Source: Thiocapsa sp. UBA6158 (lineage in GTDB: Bacteria > Pseudomonadota > Gammaproteobacteria > Chromatiales > Chromatiaceae). From it: DNA of 44,505 bases. Location of the stretch: the NCBI RefSeq assembly GCF_002423035.1, contig NZ_DIUM01000043.1, positions 1 through 44,505 on the forward strand, read 5' to 3'. Each line of letters opens with the position of its first letter. Positions within the stretch are counted from its first letter, which is position 1. The position numbers and the translations under genes were made by a program. Under the pieces are notes generated by a model, which was given only the letters and a program-made list of their open reading frames with translations, was not told the origin of the DNA and searched no databases. Of this stretch, positions 33,682 through 40,736 are shown in pieces.

Positions 33682-33766
33682 TAAACCGCGTCCAGTGCGA
33701 CACGCGTATTTTCGAGTGAGATCGACATTTTGTGCATCAACGATCCTTGGCGCGGACGCGGTTTAA
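33682..33766 (+). repeat. stop-codon-associated inverted-terminus repeat, copy 3
   Basis: The ends TAAACCGCGTCC (33682-33693) and GGACGCGGTTTA (33754-33765) are perfect 12-nt inverted complements. The segment CAGTGCGACACGC after the left end matches copy 2 closely. It begins two bases after the stop of the pRiA4b ORF-3-like gene. It lies in the orientation of copies 1 and 2, opposite to copy 4. Confidence 0.8.
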
Positions 33767-33771
33767 ACGGC

Positions 33772-34031
33772 AGACGCTCGATCATCAGGATGTGGTCGGC
33801 GAGGTTTACCGGCAATTGGCCAATGCGCTCGAAGGCCAACCCGACCGTCGCGGGGTGCGGGGCGGTCCGGATTTCGTCGTGGAAGTGCTCTCGCCAACGC
33901 TGCCTTGTGCTTTTTCGACTCCCCGACCGGATCAAAGCGTCTCGGCCGAAAAGGTATCGCACGCGGCGGTCCGCCACGTTCTCGCTCCGCCTGCCGGTCT
34001 TCCAACGCATGGGGTTGTCTCACGGGTCTGA
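33772..34031 (+). pseudogene. Uma2-family endonuclease remnant
   Basis: In one frame LDHQDVVGEVYRQLANALEG is followed closely by GGPDFVVEVLSPT. These are two separated conserved pieces of Uma2/DUF820 nucleases (PD-(D/E)XK fold), with the aspartate and glutamate of the active site in PDFVVEV. The segment between them is deleted, there is no N-terminal third, and the sequence after 33905 has no similarity. It is bounded by repeat copies 3 and 4 in opposite orientation. The frame ends at TGA 34029-34031, which is the edge of copy 4. Confidence 0.6.
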
Positions 34032-34114
34032 ACCGCGCAGGCTCCAGCGGCCGTCAAGTCTGCCGGGGCCGATGCCATCCAAACACATCGCATACCGCGC
34101 TGGGCGCGGTTTAA
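34029..34114 (-). repeat. stop-codon-associated inverted-terminus repeat, copy 4
   Basis: An inverted copy of element 1: read on minus it starts TTAAACCGCGCCCAGCGCGG and ends GCGCGGTTCA, differing from copy 1 by about a dozen bases over 86. The terminal TTTAA at 34110-34114 supplies the TAA stop of argE (34111-34113, minus strand), and the other edge supplies a TGA for the Uma2 remnant. Confidence 0.8.
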
Positions 34115-35265
34115 GGTAGACAGAAACGCTGGATCAAGGCCCGCAACAGGTCGAGCGTCGGCCTGATCCGATCCAGCTCCAGATACTCGTCCGGTTGGTG
34201 GGCTTGCGCGATATCGCCGGGGCCGAGCACGATGGTCTCCATCCCGAGCTGATTGAGGAAGGGCGCCTCGGTGCCGAAATTCACGGCCTCGGCGGTATGA
34301 CCGGTCAGCCCCTCGGCGACACGCACGATCGCCGAGCCGGCGGGCGTCTCGGCCGGCGGGATGGACTCGAACAAGGGCTCGACGAACCAGGCCAGGCCGC
34401 GTCGGTCGGCGACGCTCGCGACCCGGCGGCTGAGCTCGGCGCGCACGTCGGTCGCGCTCAGACCGGGCAAGAGACGCATGTCGACATGCAGCTCGCATTC
34501 GCCGCAGATCCGATTGGGGTTGTCGCCGCCGTGGATGTGGCCCAGGTTGAGTGTCGGATGCGGGATCTTGAAGTCCGGGTGTCGATGACTGAGCGCGAGT
34601 TCGGAGCGCCAGGCCATCAGGGCGCCCATGACCTCGTACATGCCGTCCAATGCGTTGTTTCCGAGGACCGGGTCGCTCGCGTGTCCGCTGCGACCGACCA
34701 AGCGAATCGACTCGCCCATGACGCCTTTGTGCAGACGCACCGGCCGCAGTCCGGTCGGCTCCCCGATCACCGCGTAGCGCCCGAGCGGCCGTCCGGCCTC
34801 GACCAAGGCGCGTGCACCGTGCATTGCTGACTCCTCGTCCGCGGTCGCCAGGATCATCAGGGGCTGGGCGAGATCGGTCGCGGCCAAGCCGCGTGCGGCC
34901 TCGATCGCCAGCGCCAGGAACGACTTCATGTCCGACGTGCCGAGCCCGTAGAGGCGCCCGTCCGCTTCGGTCAGTTTGAGCGGGTCGTAGGTCCAGAGAT
35001 GGGCGTCGAACGGAACCGTATCCGTATGTCCCGACAGCACAAGACCGCCTGGGCCGCTGCCGAGTGTGGCCAGCAGATTGGCCTTGTCAGGTTGTCCCGG
35101 CAGCGCCAGGATCTCGACCCGGAAGCCGGCCGACTCCAGCCAGGAGGCCAACAGGTCGATCACCGCCCGGTTGCTGTGGTCGAAGGCGGGGGTGACGCTG
35201 CTGACCGACAGGGTGCCGATCAGGCCTTCGAGCATGGTGGTGAGGGCCGGGGCCTGACTGGACAT
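34111..35265 (-). CDS. argE: acetylornithine deacetylase (M20 family)
   Basis: It hydrolyses N2-acetylornithine to ornithine in arginine synthesis. The 384-residue zinc peptidase-family protein shows LSGHTDTVPFD near 75 (His and Asp ligands), GTSDMKSF near 107, ADEESAMHGAR near 139 (catalytic Glu-Glu), VGRSGHASDP and CGECELHVDMRLLPG in the dimerisation domain, then GPGDIAQAHQPDEYLE with the last histidine ligand. ATG 35265 has GGAG six bases upstream. The stop lies in repeat copy 4. A succinyl-diaminopimelate desuccinylase is less likely given these motifs. argH is nearby. Confidence 0.92.
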   Translation of the reverse strand: MSSQAPALTTMLEGLIGTLSVSSVTPAFDHSNRAVIDLLASWLESAGFRVEILALPGQPDKANLLATLGSGPGGLVLSGHTDTVPFDAHLWTYDPLKLTEADGRLYGLGTSDMKSFLALAIEAARGLAATDLAQPLMILATADEESAMHGARALVEAGRPLGRYAVIGEPTGLRPVRLHKGVMGESIRLVGRSGHASDPVLGNNALDGMYEVMGALMAWRSELALSHRHPDFKIPHPTLNLGHIHGGDNPNRICGECELHVDMRLLPGLSATDVRAELSRRVASVADRRGLAWFVEPLFESIPPAETPAGSAIVRVAEGLTGHTAEAVNFGTEAPFLNQLGMETIVLGPGDIAQAHQPDEYLELDRIRPTLDLLRALIQRFCLP

Positions 35266-35439
35266 GGCGTGCTCCGCTGCATTGAGACTGAGGCTCGGAC
35301 CGGTCGCCCGAGGAGATGTTGATTCGATCCGATGGCGCCGGCCTCGGACGCCTTGCATTTTCCTGCGTGACCTGTAGATTTCGCCGACTCTATCCCGCCT
35401 TTGCGGCTCCCGCCAGTCCTCGCGCCGATACCGAGTTCA

Positions 35440-36573
35440 GTGCCCACCCATTCGCACAGCGACATCGCTCACCCGCCGCCGCGCCTCCGCCCTGCTGCGC
35501 TTGCCGATATGGGGGCGCTGCTGCGGCTTGAGGGCGCGAGCTTCCAGAGTGACCGGCTGACCCGTCGCCAGTTCCGCTACATGCTGACCCGTGCGCAGGC
35601 GCGCACACTGGTCGCCGAGGACGTCGAAGGTGCGCTGCTGGGTTACGTCATGGTGCTCTTCAGCCGGGCGACCTCGGTTGCGCGGCTCTATTCGATCGCG
35701 GTCGCGGCCCGGGCGCGCGGCAGAGGGGTCGGACGCGCGCTCGTCGACGCGGCGGAGGAGGCGGCCTGGGAGCAGGAGCGCGCCTACATGCGCCTGGAGA
35801 TCCGGCGCGACAACCTCGCCTCGCAGGCGCTGTTCGAGAGCGCCGGTTATCGGCGCTTCGGCGTGCTTTCGGACTACTACGAAGACCACATGGAGGCGCT
35901 GCGCTACGAGAAGACGCTCTCTCCCGGTCTGAAGCCTGAGCTCACGCGCGTGCCCTTTTACGAGCAAACGCTCGATTTCACCTGCGGGTCGTCGTCGCTG
36001 ATGATGGCGATGCAGACGCTGCGCCCGAGCCTCGAGCTCAATCGAACCTTGGAGCTGCGGATCTGGCGCGAGTCCACCACCATCTTCATGACCTCGGGTC
36101 ACGGGGGCTGCGGGCCCCTGGGTCTGGCGCTGTCCGCACAGGCCCGCGGCTTCGCCGTGGAGGTCTTCGTGAACGATCCGGGCGTGCCGTTGGTCGACTC
36201 GGTGCGCAGCCCGGAGAAGAAGGAGGTCATGCGCCTCGTCCACGAGGACATGCTGGCCGAGGCGCAGCGCTTGGGTATACCGGTCCACCAGGGCACGCTT
36301 AGCGTCGACGATCTCCAGCAGCGCTGGGACGCGGGCTCGGTGCCCCTGGTCTTGATCAGCTCCTACCGCATCTACCGCGAGAAATTCCCGCACTGGGTCG
36401 TGATCACCGGCTTCGACGAGCACTTCGTCTATGTCCACGACCCCTATGTGGACTACGCCAACGGAGAAACCACGCTGGACTCGATCGATATGCCGATTCC
36501 CCGCGACGAGTTCAGCCGGATGGCCCGGTATGGTCGGGTCGGGTTGCAGGCCGTCGTCCTCGTCTCCTGCTAG
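35440..36573 (+). CDS. GNAT acetyltransferase fused to a C39-like cysteine peptidase
   Basis: A 377-residue two-domain protein. The N-terminal GNAT domain (about 15-155) has LYSIAVAARARGRGVGRALV, including the RGRGVG acetyl-CoA loop, and the ASQALFESAGYRRFG helix. The C-terminal domain (about 170-375) is a papain-fold peptidase of C39 type: VPFYEQTLDFTCGSSSLMMA with Cys182 as nucleophile, FPHWVVITGFDE with His318, and VYVHDPYVD with Asp334. The GTG at 35440 is preferred because the ATG at 35509 would remove the first GNAT strand. Next on the same strand is a RimK-like ligase, suggesting a peptide-modification or processing pathway. The stop TAG is inside repeat copy 5. Confidence 0.85.
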   Translation: MPTHSHSDIAHPPPRLRPAALADMGALLRLEGASFQSDRLTRRQFRYMLTRAQARTLVAEDVEGALLGYVMVLFSRATSVARLYSIAVAARARGRGVGRALVDAAEEAAWEQERAYMRLEIRRDNLASQALFESAGYRRFGVLSDYYEDHMEALRYEKTLSPGLKPELTRVPFYEQTLDFTCGSSSLMMAMQTLRPSLELNRTLELRIWRESTTIFMTSGHGGCGPLGLALSAQARGFAVEVFVNDPGVPLVDSVRSPEKKEVMRLVHEDMLAEAQRLGIPVHQGTLSVDDLQQRWDAGSVPLVLISSYRIYREKFPHWVVITGFDEHFVYVHDPYVDYANGETTLDSIDMPIPRDEFSRMARYGRVGLQAVVLVSC

Positions 36574-36656
36574 ACCGCGTCCGGAGGGACAGGTGAGGTT
36601 TGCGGCTGGACTCGGACTCACAGGTATCGATCAACGCCTGAGGCGGCGCGGTCTAG
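36570..36656 (+). repeat. stop-codon-associated inverted-terminus repeat, copy 5
   Basis: The ends CTAGACCGCG (36570-36579) and CGCGGTCTAG (36647-36656) are perfect 10-nt inverted complements. The left end supplies the TAG stop of the GNAT-C39 gene. GATTTTTTCTTTC follows the right end directly, so this copy might also act as an intrinsic terminator or attenuator before the RimK-like gene. Confidence 0.75.
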
Positions 36657-36764
36657 GATTTTTTCTTTCATTCTTTAAATCACGCCTCTGCCGAGGCGCG
36701 TTGGCGGATAAGCCCGGAACCCAGATGCAACGTGACATAGACCCCACGAACGAGCGCGATTTAA

Positions 36765-38246
36765 ATGGCTGAGCATTTGTTGTTGGTGGAACAGCAAGGC
36801 GATTGGAAGCCGGGCTTTCCGCGTCTGCCCGTGGTGACCGCGCGCGACTATCTTGCGGGCGGCGAGCTGGCCTCCAAGCGCGACCTGCGCGTGATCAACC
36901 TGTGCCGCAGCTATCGCTATCTTTCGGTGGGCTACTACTGCTCCCTGCTCGCCGAGGCGCGGGGTCACAAGGTCATCCCGAGCGTTCGGACCATCCAGGA
37001 GCTCTCCAGTCGCGAGCTCTACAGCCTGGCCACCGAAGAGCTCGACGCGCTGGTGCAGCGCCTGCTCGGGCGACGCAAGACCTCGGCACTGGCCCCGACC
37101 GCTTACGAGCTGACCATCTGTTTCGGCCAGTGCGATGTGAAGGAGCTGCAACCGCTCGCGCGCGAGATCTTCGAGACCTTCCGCTGCCCGATCCTGCGCG
37201 TAGAGTTTCGCCGCCAAGGCACCTGGCGCATCGGGGCCATCAAGGCCCTGCCGCTGGCCGCGGTGACGGCGGACGGGGAGGGGCCTTTGTTTGCGGCGCT
37301 GGAGGGCTATCTCTCGCAGCGTTGGCGCCAGCCGCGTGCACGCCTGTCCTACCGCTACGATCTCGCCGTGCTGCACGACCCGGCCGAGGAGCTGCCGCCC
37401 TCCGACGGCAAGGCCCTGCAACGTTTCGTGAAGGCCGGCAAGTCGCTCGGCGTCAACGTCGAGCTGATCCAGCGCAAGGACTACAGCCGGCTCGCCGAGT
37501 ACGACGCTCTCTTCATCCGCGAGACCACGCGCATCGGTCACCACACCTTCCGCTTCGCCAAGAAGGCCGACAGCGAGGGCATGGTCGTCATCGATGACCC
37601 GGACTCCATCCTGCGCTGTACCAACAAGGTCTATCTCGCCGAGCTGCTCGCAGCGCATCGCATCCCGCGGCCCAAGACGCTGGTGCTGCGCAAGGAGAAT
37701 TTGATGGAGGCCGAGCAGCTGATCGGTTATCCGATCGTGCTCAAGATCCCGGAGGGATCCTTCTCGCGCGGGGTCTTCCGGGCGGAGGATCGCGCCGGGT
37801 TGACGCGGATCGCGGGAAAGCTCTTCAAGGAGTCCGATCTGATCTTGGCGCAGGAGTATCTCTACACGCCCTTCGATTGGCGCATCGGCATCCTGGGTCG
37901 CCAGCCTTTCTATGCCTGCAAGTACCTGATGAGCGTCGATCATTGGCAGATCGTCAAGCATGAGAGCGACGGTCGTCATGAGCAGGGCGGGTTCGAGACC
38001 CTGCCGGTCGAGGCCGTCCCGCCCGCCGTCATGAAGACGGCGCTGAAGGCGGCCGATCTGATCGGCGACGGGCTCTACGGGGTCGATCTCAAGGAGACGC
38101 CGGCCGGTCCGGTCGTGATCGAGGTCAACGACAACCCCAGCCTGGACGCGGGTGTGGAAGACAAGGTGCTCGGCGACGAGCTCTACGCCCGTTTGATCGG
38201 TGAATTCGTGGCACGACTCGACCGCCGGCGCTCCGGCAAACGCTGA
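36765..38246 (+). CDS. RimK-like ATP-grasp ligase with N-terminal RLAN-type domain
   Basis: ATP-grasp enzymes of the RimK group form amide bonds, often adding amino acids to peptides or proteins. The 493-residue protein has an N-terminal domain of about 200 residues (LRVINLCRSYRYLSVGYYCSLLAEARGH, by residues) that matches the RimK-like ATP-grasp N-terminal type. The ligase domain includes IRETTRIGHHTFRFAKKA, RCTNKVYLAELL, YPIVLKIPEGSFSRGVF (phosphate loop), ILAQEYLYTPFDWRIGIL and VIEVNDNPSLDAG, with the Glu and Asn metal ligands. Acceptor and amino acid are unknown. It lies 191 bp after the GNAT-C39 gene, with repeat copy 5 between. Confidence 0.88.
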   Translation: MAEHLLLVEQQGDWKPGFPRLPVVTARDYLAGGELASKRDLRVINLCRSYRYLSVGYYCSLLAEARGHKVIPSVRTIQELSSRELYSLATEELDALVQRLLGRRKTSALAPTAYELTICFGQCDVKELQPLAREIFETFRCPILRVEFRRQGTWRIGAIKALPLAAVTADGEGPLFAALEGYLSQRWRQPRARLSYRYDLAVLHDPAEELPPSDGKALQRFVKAGKSLGVNVELIQRKDYSRLAEYDALFIRETTRIGHHTFRFAKKADSEGMVVIDDPDSILRCTNKVYLAELLAAHRIPRPKTLVLRKENLMEAEQLIGYPIVLKIPEGSFSRGVFRAEDRAGLTRIAGKLFKESDLILAQEYLYTPFDWRIGILGRQPFYACKYLMSVDHWQIVKHESDGRHEQGGFETLPVEAVPPAVMKTALKAADLIGDGLYGVDLKETPAGPVVIEVNDNPSLDAGVEDKVLGDELYARLIGEFVARLDRRRSGKR

Positions 38247-38256
38247 CTGGAATACG

Positions 38257-39741
38257 ATGACTCTATCCACCGACCCTCGCCCGTCGAGCATGCGTCTCTC
38301 GCGCTCGAAGGCGACCGCCCTCATCACGCCCGAGCAGATCGCCGCCTCGCACCTGGCCCGTTATCGCCCCTTGGTCGACGATTGGGACGCCTTTGCCGCG
38401 GCGCTCGGCCGACCGCTGCCGCCCTGTATCTGGGCCAACCCGACACGGATCTCGGTCGCCGAGCTGGCCGATCTGCTGGCCGAGCAGGGTCTGGAGTCGC
38501 AACCGATGCCTGGTCTGCCCGCTGCCTTGCGACTGCCCGAGGAGACCAAGGCCGGCCGCAACTGGTGGTACTGCGCCGGTCTTGCCCACGCACAGGAGGA
38601 AGTCTCGCAACTGCCGGCGATGCTGATGGACCTGGCGCCGGGTCAGCGGGTGCTGGATCTCTGTGCGGCACCCGGCGGCAAGACAGCGCAGATCGCCTTC
38701 GCATTGGGCAATCGCGGGACCCTCGTCGCGAACGACATCGCCCATGCGCGGATCAAGGCGCTCCAAGGCAATCTCGACCGGCTCGGCGTGGTCAACGTCA
38801 CCACCACCTGCTGCGACGGCGCCAACTGGCCGAGCGCGAGCGGTCAGTTCGACCGCATCCTGGTCGATGCGCCCTGCTCGAGCGAGGGCACCCTTCGGCG
38901 CACTCCCTCCCTGTTGCCCCGGCTCGATCCGGACAGCGCGCTGCGCCTGGGGCCGCGTCAGCGGGCGCTGCTGCGCAAGGCGGTGCAGCGCTGTCGTCCG
39001 GGCGGGCGCATTCTTTATTCCACCTGTACCTTCGCGCCGGAGGAGAACGAGCTGGTGGTGGCCGAGATCCTCGCCGAGCATCCCGGTATGCTGCGCCTGC
39101 TGCCCGCATCGGTTCCGGGTTTCATCACGATGCCGGGCGTCACCCATTGGAACGGCCGGGAGCTTCCGCCCGAGCTGGGGAACTGTCTGCGGATCTGGCC
39201 TCACCATCGCGACACCGGCGGCTTTTTCATGGCGATCCTGGAGAAGGACGCGGGCTGCCCCGCCGAGCCGACGCCCGAGCCGGCCGTCCTCGACGACACG
39301 GATGCCGCCGAATGGCTCGCCGGTCTCGAGGCCAAATACGGCCTGGGCGGGGACTATTGGGCCGACTACCGCGCCAACCGCCAAACCCGACGTGGGTTGC
39401 ACCTGATGGCCGCCGATCATGCGCCGCCCGCGGTCCCCGTAGCCGAGTCGAGCGGTTTGTTCTTTCATCGCACCAATGTCCGGCCGCCCAAGCCCAGTAC
39501 AGGCGGATCTTTACTGTTCGGGCGCGATGTCACGCGCTTCGGTGTCTCGTTGGATACCGAGCAGCGCGATCGTTACCTGCGCCGCGAGATCTTCGACCCG
39601 ACACCCGAGCAACGCGCCGCCACGCCGACTGGACAGATCATCGTGAACTATCGTGGTCATGTGCTGGGCGTGGGTGTGCTGCATCGCTCCGGGGTGATCG
39701 AGAGTCTGTTTCCGAGCCGCTGGAGTGGCTGCGCTTCTTAA
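38257..39741 (+). CDS. RsmF/NOP2-type RNA m5C methyltransferase
   Basis: SAM-dependent enzymes of this family methylate cytosine-5 in rRNA or tRNA. The 494-residue protein has the SAM-binding LDLCAAPGGKTAQIA near 133, VDAPCSSEGTLRR with the first conserved cysteine near 209, and ILYSTCTFAPEENE with the catalytic cysteine near 257. A long C-terminal region from about 330 (LFFHRTNVRPPKPS, GQIIVNYRGHVLGVG) resembles the RNA-binding tail of RsmF. It follows the RimK-like gene after ten bases, so all three genes from 35440 may be one transcript. The TAA stop is inside repeat copy 6. RsmF is the best guess, but the target base cannot be read. Confidence 0.87.
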   Translation: MTLSTDPRPSSMRLSRSKATALITPEQIAASHLARYRPLVDDWDAFAAALGRPLPPCIWANPTRISVAELADLLAEQGLESQPMPGLPAALRLPEETKAGRNWWYCAGLAHAQEEVSQLPAMLMDLAPGQRVLDLCAAPGGKTAQIAFALGNRGTLVANDIAHARIKALQGNLDRLGVVNVTTTCCDGANWPSASGQFDRILVDAPCSSEGTLRRTPSLLPRLDPDSALRLGPRQRALLRKAVQRCRPGGRILYSTCTFAPEENELVVAEILAEHPGMLRLLPASVPGFITMPGVTHWNGRELPPELGNCLRIWPHHRDTGGFFMAILEKDAGCPAEPTPEPAVLDDTDAAEWLAGLEAKYGLGGDYWADYRANRQTRRGLHLMAADHAPPAVPVAESSGLFFHRTNVRPPKPSTGGSLLFGRDVTRFGVSLDTEQRDRYLRREIFDPTPEQRAATPTGQIIVNYRGHVLGVGVLHRSGVIESLFPSRWSGCAS

Positions 39742-39826
39742 AACGCGTTCCGATGGTGTTATGGGATGCTTCGGTGTTGGTTGCGCTTGGCCCCGTTCGC
39801 TCGGCTTGGAGCGGACGCGTTTTAAG
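39737..39826 (+). repeat. stop-codon-associated inverted-terminus repeat, copy 6
   Basis: The ends CTTAAAACGCGT (39737-39748) and ACGCGTTTTAAG (39815-39826) are perfect 12-nt inverted complements. The left end supplies the TAA stop of the methyltransferase gene (39739-39741). The interior differs from the other copies, but the length (90 bp) and placement are the same. Confidence 0.78.
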
Positions 39827-39898
39827 GTCGTTTCAGGGAAAGGCTCGATCAGGCGTAGGGCGACTGAAGGCGATTTTCGGGAAAGGATCGACCGGCGT

Positions 39899-39924
39899 GT
39901 AGGGGCGCATTTGTTCGCCACTAC
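39899..39924. repeat. degenerate REP-like palindrome
   Basis: GTAGGGGCG and CGCCACTAC flank CATTTGTT, a stem with one mismatch pair. The arrangement resembles the REP sequence near the RAYT gene at the right end (GTAGGTGCG-AATTTATT-CGCAC), so it may be an old copy of that family. Confidence 0.4.
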
Positions 39925-40016
39925 AATCGACGCAAGTATTCCAGGCAGGCGCAGTCGGAAACCCTACTTTCGGACATCGCCTGAAGTGATGTCAATTTTA
40001 AGGAGAGTTGCGAGCG

Positions 40017-40736
40017 ATGCGGCAATGCGATGGAAGGTTCGAGGTTGCGGTGATGTTGGCTTTGCTCGGCTCGGGGACTGCGTTCGCGCAGGAGCCGACC
40101 GGGCAGGTGGTGCAGGCCCCGACACCCGTCGCTCAACCGACGGTCGAGTGGGCGATCGCGCCGGAAGGCAGGACCTTGCCCGGCGGGATCGTGCTCGAGG
40201 AGGGCATGGTGTTGCCGCCGGGGACCGTGCTTCCCGGCGGGGCGATTTTGCCGGGGGCGCCTGCTGTCGCGCAGCCAAGCACGACACCGGTCCCTGCGGT
40301 CCCTCCGGTCGTCCCCGTCCCGACTCCCGAGCAGGTCTCGGCGCCGGCGCCGGAGCCGCTGACGGTGTCCCCGCCCGAGCCGACTCGGGAGCGACGGCTT
40401 CCCGGCCAGTCGACCCTCGGGGTTCCGCACGTCAGCGGCGGAATCGGTGCCTCCGAGCGCGAGGCGATGGAGCAGGTGAAGTCACAGTACAACCTGCGGC
40501 TCTTGTTCGCCGTCGCCGGCTCCGGGGCCTATCTGTCCAACATCCGCGTGCAGATCCAGGATGCAGCCGGGCCGACCCTGCTCAGCACCGTCACCGTCGG
40601 CCCCTGGCTCTACGCCAATCTCGCCCCCGGCGACTATGTCCTGACGGTCGAGCATGCCGGACAGGCGCAGACCCTCAATGTCACGCTCCCCGCGACCGGG
40701 GCCGTGGCCCAATCCTTCTACTGGCCCGCACCATGA
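40017..40736 (+). CDS. proline-rich exported protein of unknown function
   Basis: A 239-residue protein with a signal peptide (hydrophobic core VAVMLALLGSGTAFA, cleavage after AFA near residue 24). A proline/valine-rich region follows (about 25-130), with repeats such as GGIVLEEGMVLPPGTVLPGG and PVPAVPPVVPVPTPE. The C-terminal part (about 150-239) is a small beta-sandwich, RVQIQDAAGPTLL then NLAPGDYVLTVEH, like carboxypeptidase-regulatory or transthyretin-type domains. The proline stretch may span the periplasm or cell wall. AGGAGAG lies ten bases before the ATG. Its stop overlaps the lpxD start in ATGA, so the two are co-translated. I do not recognise the family. Confidence 0.75.
   Translation: MRQCDGRFEVAVMLALLGSGTAFAQEPTGQVVQAPTPVAQPTVEWAIAPEGRTLPGGIVLEEGMVLPPGTVLPGGAILPGAPAVAQPSTTPVPAVPPVVPVPTPEQVSAPAPEPLTVSPPEPTRERRLPGQSTLGVPHVSGGIGASEREAMEQVKSQYNLRLLFAVAGSGAYLSNIRVQIQDAAGPTLLSTVTVGPWLYANLAPGDYVLTVEHAGQAQTLNVTLPATGAVAQSFYWPAP

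Noticed and set aside
2498..39826. The six hairpin elements as integron attC sites
   Set aside because: They lie next to stop codons and are of similar size, but they lack the RYYYAAC/GTTRRRY core pair, occur in both orientations next to housekeeping genes such as nifA and argE, and no integrase is present.
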